64,000 nucleotides of DNA from Coccinella septempunctata. Its lineage: Eukaryota > Arthropoda > Insecta > Coleoptera > Coccinellidae. The stretch lies in contig NC_058190.1 in the NCBI RefSeq assembly GCF_907165205.1, positions 16,066,001-16,130,000 of the forward strand. The letters are read 5' to 3'. Positions 20,161 through 30,005 of this stretch are shown here, one piece after another (the stretch's first letter is position 1; each line of letters begins with the position of its first letter). Made by a program: the position numbers and the translations under genes. The notes under the pieces are model-generated. The model was given only the letters and a program-made list of their open reading frames with translations, was not told where the DNA came from and did not search any database.

Positions 20161-22869
20161 TTAAATCCTTAACTGATCTCTCGGTCTTCGGTGGTAGGTT
20201 CTTGACCTTCTAGCTTCTTCTGTTGGATCGTAGTCGACTAATCTTCGTAGTTCCTCATTTGGATGTTGTTTGGCTTTGTCGAATATCCTTTCCGCCTTTC
20301 TCTTCATAAATTCTGTAACTGGTTCCCATTCCAAGTCCTTGTAGATTTGTTTGTTCCTAACAAACCAGGGTACGTCCATCGCCATTCTAAGGAGTTTATT
20401 CTCAGTGGCCTGTATTCTCTTGATGTGGGTCTTGGCTGCGAAGCCCCATGCCGCCGATCCATATGTGAGTTGTGGTCGCGCAATAGTTTTAATCATCGTC
20501 AACTTGATGTTCTTATTCATATGACTTCTTCTGCCTATGAGTGGATAAAGTTTACTCATTGCGGCTTTTGTTTTATCAACAGCACATTTGATGTGGTTTT
20601 TCCATGTAAGTCCTCTGTCAAGCGTCACTCCTAGGTATGTTGCTTCATTTTTCCATTCAACCTCTTGTCCATCAACTTCAAGGTTTTCTTCCATCCTCAA
20701 TCTTCTCTTTTGCAGTAATATTGCTTGAGTCTTTCTTCCATTGATTTGGATTTTCCATTTGATGCACCATTTGAGTAATTCATCTATGGCTTCCTGCAGT
20801 CTCCGGTGTATGATCTCTGGGCGTCGATGTCTGAACGCTATTCCTGTGTCATCTGCGTACAAGGTGAGCATATTCCTAGCATTCTTCGGGATATCATAAA
20901 CGTATATTACGTAAAGCAGAGGTCCAAGTACCGATCCTTGAGGCACTCCCGCTTCCAATTGTCTGGTTTGAGAGGTTGCTCCATCTATCTTCACATAAAA
21001 GTTTCTATTCCTCAGATAATTCCTTATAATCTTGCATAGCTTGGTCGAATATCCTGCTCTTTTCATCTTGTAGATTAGGCCTTCGTGCCATACTCTATCA
21101 AAAGCTCTCTCGATATCCATCAGAACTAATCCTGTGGCCTGTTTGGTCTGCATTCCTTCGGTGACGTATTCTATGAGCCGTAGTAATTGGAGTTCAGTCG
21201 AGTGTTCTCGTCGAAATCCGAATTGTTCGGGTGGGATTATCTTCAACATTTCTGTTTCCTCATTCAGCCTTTTGGCGATAACCCTCTCGACGACTTTTCC
21301 TAGTGCTGATAGTAGGCTGATTGGTCTATAATTTTGAGGAAATTTCCGTTCCTTTCCAGGCTTGTTGAAAACTATCATTTCTGCAGTTTTCCATCTCTTT
21401 GGGTAGTATTCGGTCCTCATCACTCCGTTTGTTATATTCGTCAAGGCTGCTATTCCTTTTCTAGGCAATTTCTTCAACATATAATTCGTTATCCTATCTT
21501 CTCCCGGTGCTTTCCGGTTTTTCAGTTTCATTATGATCTCTTTGATTTCTGTTGGTGAAGCCGGTTTTGGAATGATTTCGGTTTCCGGTGGTTCCATCAT
21601 CAGTTCTTCGTTTGCCTCCACTTCTTCTTCTAGATCTTCATTGTCATCATCATTTCTGTAATTTATTCTGGCTTCTCTCTCAATTGTGTCGGCAAGTGCT
21701 TCGGCTTTTTCAAGTCTCGTATATACCATTCCGTTTGCTCCATGCAGTGGAGGTATAACTGTCTGTTCTCGTCGTAAGCGTTTTTGCATTTTCCAAGCCG
21801 AGTGATCTATTGTATTCAGTTCCCTTAATCTCTGGTGCCATCTGTTATTACGCAGTTCTGTTAAAGCATTTTTCAATATCTGACTATGCTTATTCAGTTT
21901 CTTCTTGTCTTCTTCTCTTTTTGTTGTTCTGTAGATTTTCCTGAGTCTTCTGTTCTTTTTTATAAGTTCCTTTATATCCCTTGGCGTATCTCCATGTGAA
22001 TGTTTCGGAATTGGTTTCCTTATTCTCTTGGTGCTTTCTTCATAGGCTTCTTTTATATGATTTTCCAATTTTTCAACTGCTTCATCTAATTCATCCTGGG
22101 TGTTTATTTGGGGAATTTCCCTGATTTTCTCCTGAAGTAAATTCTTATATTTCTCCCAGTCTGTGCGTTCCTTGGTTTGTGTCTCTTCTTCGTTTCTTGG
22201 GCCATGTCCCACTATGAATTCTATGGGATTGTGGTCTGAAGTTCCGTCTTCTATTGTATCAATGCTGATTTCTTCAGTGATGTCTTTCATTACGACAATG
22301 TCCAGTACATCGGGTAGTCCATTTACTCTTGGTATGTAGGTCGGTATATCAGGTCCTATCACAACTGCATTAAGTTTTTCAGCATAAATCTTCAGTCTTC
22401 TCCCGTTTGTATTTTCCACCCTACTGTTCCATTCCTGCGATTTGCAGTTAAGATCACCAATTATGATTTTCGGGTGTCTTCCTTCTAGTAGCATTTTTAG
22501 ATCCTCTTCCAGCATGTCCTTATCCGGTGATTTATAAGTTGAAATAATCTTCACTTGCCCTCGATTAGTATTCACAATAATCGATATTGCTTCTACTTCT
22601 TGTCCATTGAATATTTGGTCGAAATGGTGATCCATATTCTTTCTAGCCAGTATAGCAACGCCACCTGTGCTGTTAGGTCTATCATTTCTGTAAATATCGT
22701 AATTGGGAAATGCTATCCGAACGTTGGGGTTAAGTCTCGTTTCTTGAAGAGCTATGACATCCGGTCTCTTCTCTTCAATCAGTTCTTCGAATTCTGATCT
22801 GCGGGCTCTCAATCCTTCGACGTTCCAAGAGACGATTATGAGATTGTTCTTTATCGTCGTGTCAGCCAT
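20161..22869 (-). CDS. Jockey-type ORF2: AP-like endonuclease and reverse transcriptase
   Basis: The 902-residue protein nicks target DNA and copies the element RNA there. The N-terminal exonuclease/endonuclease/phosphatase fold (about residues 8-220) shows IVSWNVEGLRARR, ALQETRLNP (catalytic Glu), IIIGDLNCKSQEWNS and GTSDHNPIEF (catalytic Asp-His). The reverse transcriptase (about 450-730) shows RKAPGEDRITNYMLKK, NYRPISLLSALGK, LVLMDIERAFDRVWH, GVPQGSVLGPLLY and the catalytic YADD at 671-674. A thumb and C-terminal region follow, with no RNase H. The start codon overlaps the ORF1 stop by one base (TAATG), suggesting termination-reinitiation. No break is seen, so it is likely functional. It differs from the copy B protein at one residue (Leu versus Ile in the linker after the endonuclease). 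Confidence 0.95.
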   Translation of the reverse strand: MADTTIKNNLIIVSWNVEGLRARRSEFEELIEEKRPDVIALQETRLNPNVRIAFPNYDIYRNDRPNSTGGVAILARKNMDHHFDQIFNGQEVEAISIIVNTNRGQVKIISTYKSPDKDMLEEDLKMLLEGRHPKIIIGDLNCKSQEWNSRVENTNGRRLKIYAEKLNAVVIGPDIPTYIPRVNGLPDVLDIVVMKDITEEISIDTIEDGTSDHNPIEFIVGHGPRNEEETQTKERTDWEKYKNLLQEKIREIPQINTQDELDEAVEKLENHIKEAYEESTKRIRKPIPKHSHGDTPRDIKELIKKNRRLRKIYRTTKREEDKKKLNKHSQILKNALTELRNNRWHQRLRELNTIDHSAWKMQKRLRREQTVIPPLHGANGMVYTRLEKAEALADTIEREARINYRNDDDNEDLEEEVEANEELMMEPPETEIIPKPASPTEIKEIIMKLKNRKAPGEDRITNYMLKKLPRKGIAALTNITNGVMRTEYYPKRWKTAEMIVFNKPGKERKFPQNYRPISLLSALGKVVERVIAKRLNEETEMLKIIPPEQFGFRREHSTELQLLRLIEYVTEGMQTKQATGLVLMDIERAFDRVWHEGLIYKMKRAGYSTKLCKIIRNYLRNRNFYVKIDGATSQTRQLEAGVPQGSVLGPLLYVIYVYDIPKNARNMLTLYADDTGIAFRHRRPEIIHRRLQEAIDELLKWCIKWKIQINGRKTQAILLQKRRLRMEENLEVDGQEVEWKNEATYLGVTLDRGLTWKNHIKCAVDKTKAAMSKLYPLIGRRSHMNKNIKLTMIKTIARPQLTYGSAAWGFAAKTHIKRIQATENKLLRMAMDVPWFVRNKQIYKDLEWEPVTEFMKRKAERIFDKAKQHPNEELRRLVDYDPTEEARRSRTYHRRPRDQLRI

Positions 22870-24266
22870 TAAATATTCTTAATAATTTGCTGCATCTTCT
22901 TCTCAATCTCTTTCTCCAGATTCTGCATCATCGTGCTGAGGAGGTTTTTCGTGAACTTATCCAGTTCCTCAGTGATTCCAGAAATTCCTTTTCTGGTTTC
23001 GGCTTTTTTGACGGTTTTTGCCTTTTCCGTCTTTTTCTCTGGTTTCTTCGTCTCTTTGACTGCTTCGGTTGCAGTTTCCTGGGGTTTCTTCACTTCCGAA
23101 GAGTTTGGGGATGGCCTCGGTGTATTTTGTGTTGGCCTCGAGCTGGTCTGGTTCGATCTTGGCGATCTCTTGGTCTTTTTAGTGACGAATTTCCATTCGC
23201 TACATCCCTTGTAGCTGGCTGGATGTCCTTGCTCTCCACAGAGAACACAAGAGGCATTTCGCTCCTCGTTCTCCCTGGTGAGCGTACACTCCTTGGAGCT
23301 GTGATTACCGGAGCATTTCACGCACCTCCATGGAAAAGTGCACTTACTTTGGGCATGTCCATATCGCTGACAGCGGTAACATTGTCCAGGCCCGGTCGTC
23401 CTTCTCTTAGGTTCAACAACACAGTTCATGTTGTAGAGCCTTCTCACCTCGAAGATACCCTTATTCTGGGTTTTAACCAGCAATAAGGGCATCGGCCTCT
23501 TAGTTATATTTGAGGTCATTCTTATGACCTCAGCATCGACGATCCCTTGATCCTTGAGGTCGTCAAGGATCGTCGGGATATCTGCATCCAGCGGTAGATA
23601 TCTCACTACCGCATAGATTTTCTTTTCTTCCTCCCGTTGAAGAGTGTAAAACTCCCTATTTATTTTATGAAGGAAGTCCGTCATTCTTCTGTGGTCTTCC
23701 GCGGTTTGTGGAACGACCCTAATTCCGTCCTTCACAGTAGTCGCTCTGCTGTAATTTATTCCGTTTCGCATTAACGCGTTGGAAATTGACGTCCATTCGG
23801 ACGTACCCCTCAGGGTAACTGGGGGGATTTTTTCTTTTCTCTCCACTGGAGTGGTTTTCTCTTGGGCTGGGGTTTCCAAGACTCTTTTCTTGTTTGCCTC
23901 TTCATTTGACGAGGAGCTATCCTTTCTCACTCTTTTGGCGGGTGGGGAAATTTTGGTTTGAGGGGTTTTGACCACCTCCATCTTCTGTTTTTGAACCGGT
24001 AAGTTCACTTCTTGGACATTTTTCAAAATAATGTTCTTCTTGAGTGCTTTGGAGTAAGGACTTTCCTTATTTCCCTCCTGCAACTCGAGCCTCTCCCTGA
24101 GATTTTTAATCTCAGCAACTAAGCTAGATACGCATCTATCTAACTCATTCACCCTCGCTTTCAAACTTGCGTTCTCCTCTCTCAAAATATCGTGTTCGGA
24201 CACGACATTAGCGATTTCTGGCGCGTCTTCTTCCATTACGGACTCGCAGTCCGAATGGTCAGACAT
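22869..24266 (-). CDS. Jockey-type ORF1: gag-like RNA-binding protein
   Basis: This 465-residue protein should bind element RNA and form the ribonucleoprotein. An acidic N-terminus leads into a probable coiled coil (about residues 27-65, leucine-rich, ILREENASLKARVNEL). A basic Lys/Ser-rich linker follows, then a central fold typical of Jockey ORF1 proteins (YAVVRYLPLDADIPTIL). Three zinc knuckles lie at about 296-355: CX2CX4HX4C, CX2CX3HX4C and CX2CX4HX6C. The C-terminus is Lys/Glu-rich and probably helical. The chosen ATG precedes an open frame throughout. Copy B shares this sequence but has a stop at codon 24, so copy A is the intact version. Confidence 0.93.
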   Translation of the reverse strand: MSDHSDCESVMEEDAPEIANVVSEHDILREENASLKARVNELDRCVSSLVAEIKNLRERLELQEGNKESPYSKALKKNIILKNVQEVNLPVQKQKMEVVKTPQTKISPPAKRVRKDSSSSNEEANKKRVLETPAQEKTTPVERKEKIPPVTLRGTSEWTSISNALMRNGINYSRATTVKDGIRVVPQTAEDHRRMTDFLHKINREFYTLQREEEKKIYAVVRYLPLDADIPTILDDLKDQGIVDAEVIRMTSNITKRPMPLLLVKTQNKGIFEVRRLYNMNCVVEPKRRTTGPGQCYRCQRYGHAQSKCTFPWRCVKCSGNHSSKECTLTRENEERNASCVLCGEQGHPASYKGCSEWKFVTKKTKRSPRSNQTSSRPTQNTPRPSPNSSEVKKPQETATEAVKETKKPEKKTEKAKTVKKAETRKGISGITEELDKFTKNLLSTMMQNLEKEIEKKMQQIIKNI

Positions 24267-24818
24267 TTTAGAATCTAATTAATAATTACTTCGCTACTCA
24301 AAGAAATTGGAAATAAAATTTTTCAAGACAAAAGAAAAATGTATCTCATGCATAAAAACAAAACGGCTCATCAAAAATTCTCTACGCTATGAGAATAATC
24401 AGAAAGAAAGATACGAAAAATAAGCTCACCTGATGTTTTCTGCAGTACCAACGAGAAAATTCTCTGGACACTTAGGATGAACACCAACTTTGAAAATTTT
24501 AACGAATTAAAATTCCGATAACAAATATAGAACCTACACAACTTCACAGACGGAATCAAATGCCGATTCATCATCAGGGACGTAGCAAGTTTTATCCGAG
24601 TCCTGGTGCAAACCCTATAACCGGGCCCTTCCCCTCAATTATTTTTGATATCTTGATGAAGAGGAGGGGGTTGAGTGAATTTATATTCAAAGATTCAGTC
24701 TGCACAAAGTTCCAGAATCAGAGGACAGGGAAATTTGTAATGAAAATTATGAATATAATTCCATATAAATATATAAATTAAATAAATAAAATTAAGTTTA
24801 TAAATATTTCAATAAAAT

Positions 24819-25660
24819 TCATATTTGGAAAAACAACGAAAATGAATAAAAAAATACGATAAATGAAAAAACAGCTGAGGCCTTCAACCAGTCCTTCGGG
24901 AGGGTGGAAGTACACAGCGACCTCTCGAAAATGAGGGATAGGGGAGAAGCAATGGCGGAAGCACATCTTTTTAAAGTAAAAGGAGAAAGGCCATCGGGAC
25001 TAGGAGAAGATGATTCCTTAAGAGTCAAAAGCTGCTTGAGCATCAAGTCCTCATCGACGGATACAATCTCAAGCTTCGCATCCGGACCAGTCATACGGAC
25101 CGTGGGCAATGGCCCGTCCGGCTCAGAACAGTAGACGCCAGCGAAAACCTCAGCTAGTGAATCCGCCGACTCCTTGACATCTTCAGAAACTTGCTCTGCA
25201 GAATTCCTGACCGACGGGACAGAAACTGTCGAGTTCATTGTTGCTCTCATATATTTGAAAAATTTCTTTCTGTCACTGCTCGAAGCAAGTTGAGTGTTGA
25301 GGCTTTAGCCTTATCAATCGCAGATGAAACGAAGTTGGAGTAGGATCTGTGGTTGCGGTAATCTGAATCCGATCGACTACGGAGATATCTTGGCCACAAA
25401 GATTTTTTTGCATCTGATCATTTTCAGAATATCTTGACTCATCCAAGGTTTTAGTGGGTTGAGTTTGATAGTTTTCTTTCTAGTAAACCTCGAGAGCGCA
25501 GACCTCATAACATCAATAAAGCTGTTCCAAATATCATCGACATGATGACGTGATGGATTTATACTGGGTGAATCCTCTTGAAGTGTACATACTCCCCACA
25601 TTGGTAGAGGACAATTAGCTGGTTCCAAAAATACCCCTTTTGCTGGGTCTTCAGCCATAC
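24819..25660 (-). pseudogene. CR1-type LINE fragment (pre-RT and RT start)
   Basis: On the minus strand, the segment from about 25560 to 25380 contains the pre-RT block NPLKPWMSQDILKMIRCKK. After a frameshift, 25250-24870 contains SPSPDGLSPFTLKRCA and LPKDWLKASAV, the first RT blocks. It ends abruptly near 24870, before the catalytic core. On its upstream side it is joined to an unrelated Jockey ORF2 near 25660. Confidence 0.6.
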
Positions 25661-27420
25661 TAGGTCGAATGCCCTGGCGACATCTATATAGTAGTACAAG
25701 ACCTGTTGCTTGTTTATTTTGGAATCCTTCTGTTATGTATTCTGTGAATCTCAGTAATTGTTGTTCTGTTGAGTGATCCCTTCTGAATCCAAATTGCTCT
25801 GCTGGAATGAGATTCAGATTTTCAGTTTCTTCTGTAAGCCTCCTAGCAATTACACTTTCTACTACTTTTCTTAGGGCGGACAATAAACTTATCGGCCTGT
25901 AGTATTGGGGGAATTTTTTATCTTTGCCTGGTTTGTTGAACACTATGATTTCTGTAGTTTTCCACTTTTTCGGATAGTGTTCAGTCCTCATTATACCGTT
26001 TGCAATATTTGTGAGAGCAGCAATACCTTTTCTAGGTAATTTCTTCAGCATAACATTCGTTATTTTATCACTTCCGGGAGCTTTTCTATTTTTCAAGCTT
26101 CTGATTATCTCCTTTATTTCGAATGGAGATGTTGGTTTTTCTATTTTGTCGTCTACTGGTGGTTCGTCCATTTCTTCTTCGTTGTTCTCAACTAGTTCTT
26201 CCAGATCATCATTATCATCATCAGGTCTGTAATTTATTCTCCATTCTCTTTCGATCGAGTCCGCCAGTGCTTCTGCTTTATCGATATTCGTATATGCCAT
26301 TCCTCTTTCTCCGTGGAGAGGTGGTATTTTAGTCTTTTCTCTTCTCAGACATTTTTGCATTTTCCATGCAGAATGATCGATAGTATTTAGTTCTTGAACT
26401 CTTTTGTTCCATCTATTTGTTCTCATGTCCTTCAGGGCAATTTTTAGAACTTGGCTGTGTCGGTTTAGATTTCTCTTATTTATATCTGTTTTGTTGAGCC
26501 TGTATGTTTTTCTTAGTCTCCGATTTTCCCTGATGAGATCTTTGGTTTCTCTGGGTGTATCACCGTGTGGATGTATCGGTGCTGGTCTCGTTATTTTCTT
26601 TGTGCTCTTTTTGTAGGCATCTAGTATATTCTTTTCTAGTTTATCAACTGCACTTTCAAAGTCTTCCGATGTGTTGATTGTTGGTATTTCTGCTACCTCC
26701 GCTTGTCTTAGATGGTGTATTCTCTTGTTTGCATTTGTTCTCTTCTTGGCCCTTCTCCTATTGTTAATTCTATGGGGTTGTGGTTAGAGGTTCCGTCCCA
26801 CAAGGTCTTTATCGAGAATTCTCTAGTGATATTTTTCATAATTGCGATATCAATTATATCTGGTAATCCATTTCCGAATGCTAGGTACGTTGGTTCTTCA
26901 GGTCCAATAACGATAGCTTCATGTTTTTCAGCGAGATCTTTTAGTTTTCTGCCATTTCTGTTTTCCATATTGCTGTTCCATTCTGGAGATTTGCAATTAA
27001 AATCTCCGATGTAGATTTTCGGGTTTGTTCCATCTAGTAAGTTGTTGATTTCTTCTTCCAATAAGTTATTTCGGGGTCTTTTATATGCCGATGTGATTTC
27101 GACTCCTTGTTGATTTATTTCAGCAACAATCGTCACTGTTTCCATGCGTGACTCGTCAGATCTTCCTTTAAAATAGTGTTTCAGATCTCCTCTAACCAGT
27201 AAGGCAACACCTCCTCCAGTGTTTGCGATTCTGTCTTATCTATATATCTCATAATTCATGATGTTCAATCGCGTTTTTGATTGTATTCTTGTTTCTTGTA
27301 AAGCTATAATATCAGGTTTTCTCTCTGCTATTATTTCTTCTATCTCGGATTTTTGAGATCTGACCCCGTTTATGTTCCAGGAGACTATTTTGAGGGAATT
27401 TTTCCTTGTTTTATGTTCTA
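25661..27420 (-). pseudogene. Jockey-type ORF2, subfamily 2, truncated
   Basis: On the minus strand the endonuclease starts near 27410 (KIVSWNINGVRSQ, then ALQETRIQS) with an ATA where a start ATG would be expected. It meets an in-frame stop at 27236-27238, then continues from 27145 (YIGDFNCKSPEWNS, GTSNHNPIEL) to 26708. After a frameshift the linker and RT follow (NRKAPGSDKITNVMLKK, YYRPISLLSALRK, FGFRRDHSTEQQ). The frame breaks at about 25690 within the DVARAFD block and runs into CR1-type sequence, so the YADD motif is missing. It is closest to the copy at 12629-15175. Confidence 0.75.
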
Positions 27421-27707
27421 TTATTTCAGTTTACTGAACATTCCTTGGAGTTTTTTCTCCTTCTTTCTTTCAATTTTCAACATGATTTTGTTGAAAATTT
27501 TTTCAGTAAAAATGTCTAAATCGTCGGCGGATTCAAAAACTTTTCTGTGTTCTTTTGTTTTGTTGATAGTTGGTTTTGCCTGGAGCATTTTCTGTTGCTC
27601 CTTCTTCTAAACTGGTTTGGGTACTTCTTTTTTCTTGTCGTCTACTTTGAAGAGGGGGGGGCTTCTTTTTCTCCTGGACTTTTTGAGGAATCGTGCTCTG
27701 CTGAGCC
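27421..27707 (-). pseudogene. C-terminal end of Jockey subfamily 2 ORF1
   Basis: The minus-strand frame reads a Lys-rich helical tail (FTEKIFNKIMLKIERKKEKK) and stops at about 27429, directly before the ORF2 remnant. This is the same arrangement as in copy A. The P-like element at 27708 cuts it off from the rest of ORF1 at 29219-29890. The zinc-knuckle region that should lie between is absent from both pieces. Confidence 0.6.
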
Positions 27708-29218
27708 GAGTAGAAAGATGGGAAACGAGGCGATTAAAGCGATTTGAGCGCCATCTGTGTGTCACGCGTGTTTTTAAGACGCTAGGACTGGTTAAAATAT
27801 TGATTTGAGTGCCATTTGCAGAAATATATGAAATTTTTTAAGATTTCAGACGTCAATTTTGATCAAAGAGGTTTTGAATGTTTTGATTCTCGTACCGCTT
27901 TTTGTTTATCTAGCTCGTTCTAGTTGCTGATTTTTGAATTTTTTTGTCTTATTTCTTGGTGAAAACATCAAAATATTGTTCGAAAATTATTGAATGGTGA
28001 AAAACGGTGGATCAAATAATAAAATGTATTTTACGTGATTAAGTTTTTCACTCAACTAAGAAAAAATGGAAGCGTAAGTACCTATTAAAAGTCGTAACAT
28101 GTGAATGGGTCATTCATTGATTCTAATTTTCAGTGCTCCGAAGTGGATAAAATTCTCAGAACTTGAAGACAATTAATTCAGCAAACACTACTTACTACAC
28201 CATGTGCAATGATCATTTTACTGCAGGTCAATTGAGAACTGTTCATCGACATAAATTGTTGTATGCAGAAAGCATCCCTTGCATGAACGGCATATTAAGG
28301 GGAAATGATGATCTTTATAGGTCCATTCAATGATTCTCAATTGCTACTCTTTCAATATATTCAGAAATGCAGAGGTTTTATTGATTTCCATTTGGGAACC
28401 GACTGTCAAATTGTTGTTAAGAATGTCAAAGTTTTATGAAACCTGCTGTGAGTGTTTTGTTCATTCATTAATCAATTTGTATATTGTGTCATGAAGAGAC
28501 CATATCATAAGGAAATCATAAAAAAACCAAGAAACTATACTGACATACAGGTCTTGCATATGTCTGTAAGGTATTTTTTTAATTGTGGTTCTGAAAATTC
28601 TTTAAATAATACCTACATATGTAAGTAACTGGAATATGTATGCTATGATGGTATCTTGAATATTGGTTCATATTCATTTCTGATATTTGTATATTTTACA
28701 GATTCAACTAAGTTCATTAATTCAGAACAACCTATTGTGCAGAAACAACACCTTCGACGTATAGCAGATCACATATACTTTAGTGTCCTAGTTAAAGCTT
28801 CATTTACTGCCCACTATTTCAATTTTTGTAAATTCTTGATGAATTGCAAATAAACATATATAGCACATCCAACAGCGTTTTTCGTTTATATCAATTGATT
28901 CCAAACAATGTTTAGATGAAAACTAACATCCTGATCACAAAACAAAACCATACTTTTGTTTTGTCGCTCGGGATGTTTGTTTTCTGATAGAAACAAAGAC
29001 AATATTGGAATGCAATACGAGAAATAGAATTCGAATTTCGCGCCCCTCAATTAAAAAACAGAAAACTGTTATCAAAAAGTTTTTCTGTATTGACAGTGCG
29101 TTTTTAGCACCATCTCATTGTCACGCGTGTTTTCACTGGCCAAAATGTAGTCGGTTTTTAGTACTAGCGATATGAGGGCGTTTCCTATCTTTCTACTCTA
29201 TCTACTCTATAATCTTTG
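27708..29218 (+). mobile_element. P-like non-autonomous element with THAP exon remnants (P1)
   Basis: The right terminus reads CTACTCTATAATCTTTG, ending at 29218, and matches the complete copy at 33707-35394. The left terminus lacks the first ~11 bases. A donor-like exon end (AAGCGTAAGT near 28072) and an acceptor-like exon start (TTTTCAGTGCTCCGAAG, near 28130) flank decayed THAP-domain pieces. One is MCNDHFTAGQLRTVH (28203-28247), which keeps the CxxHF signature. A conserved 51-bp palindrome lies at 28926-28976. No transposase catalytic region is present. It split ORF1 of the Jockey subfamily 2 copy. Confidence 0.65.
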
Positions 29219-29890
29219 GGTATAAGCTTTTTGGTTTTATTGGATGTCATTCTGGACATCTCAGCGTCATGGATTCCTTGGACTTTGAGATCATTTTTGA
29301 TAATATCTAGGTCAGCATCTATTGGGAGATGCCTTATGACTGCGTAGATCTTTTTCTCTTCCTCCATCTGGTAAGTGAAGTACTCCTTACCAATCTCTCT
29401 GTCTTTTACGAAAGTTGCTCTGTTGTAGCTGTATTTCTTCATGTAGAGAGTTTTTGGGATCTCTACCCAATCGGCTCTACCCATCGTCGTGATGGGTGGA
29501 TTTTTATCTGTTTTAGCAACTCCGTTGCTTTTTTTGCGCTCTCTTCGTCTGAAGATGAACTTTCTTTACGCGCGCGTTTTGTGGGCGTCGCGATCTGGTT
29601 TTTTGCAACTTGAGTTGCAAAATTTTTCTTCTTTTCCGGTTCTGGAGCTACTTCCTGTTTGGAGGAATTTTTGGGGACCGCTACCGGTTTTGCAATTTCT
29701 GCAAATGTGGGGGATTTCTGTGCCGTAATCTGTTTTGCAATTTCAGCAAAACTAGGGGATTGAAGCGCTTTATTTTTGTTAACTTCCTCTCTCAAGTGGC
29801 GTATCTCCCCGACCAACTGAGCCACAGTTTCAGTTAGTTTATTTATTTGAGCCTTCAACTGCCCATTCTCTTCTTTGAGCCTTACAAGCT
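29219..29890 (-). pseudogene. N-terminal and central part of Jockey subfamily 2 ORF1
   Basis: On the minus strand a coiled-coil start (INKLTETVAQLVGEIRHL) is followed by repeated SFAEIAK-type blocks and a basic linker. A frameshift near 29465 leads to the central domain (KIYAVIRHLPIDADLDIIK), which aligns with the same domain of copy A. It stops at 29219 against the P-like element, before any zinc knuckle. The upstream end near 29890 is undefined. Confidence 0.65.
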
Positions 29891-30005
29891 CGCACCGCTA
29901 CTACCAGCTGACGGTCAGTTTCGTCATTTGCAATGTGACTACAACATACAGTATTAAATTAAGCCGGGACGAAATTCCTTGAAAAAAAAGGCCCTGCCTC
30001 CCGGA

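Larger units (their letters stand above)
19888..24562 (-). mobile_element. Jockey-type LINE, copy A, coding-complete
   Basis: On the minus strand the order is a short 5' UTR, ORF1 (24266-22869), ORF2 (22869-20161), a ~245-bp 3' UTR and a 26-nt poly(A) tail (T-run 19888-19913), all within a 10-bp TSD. Compared with copy B it lacks the first 139 nt of the 5' UTR, so it is slightly 5' truncated, which is normal for target-primed reverse transcription. Both frames are open. It lies inverted relative to copy B, about 25.5 kb away. Confidence 0.92.

Noticed and set aside
22887..23486. 199-residue plus-strand open frame opposite ORF1 (and its twin at 51313-51912)
   Set aside because: It is an antisense shadow of the Lys/Glu-rich ORF1 coding sequence and has no motifs.
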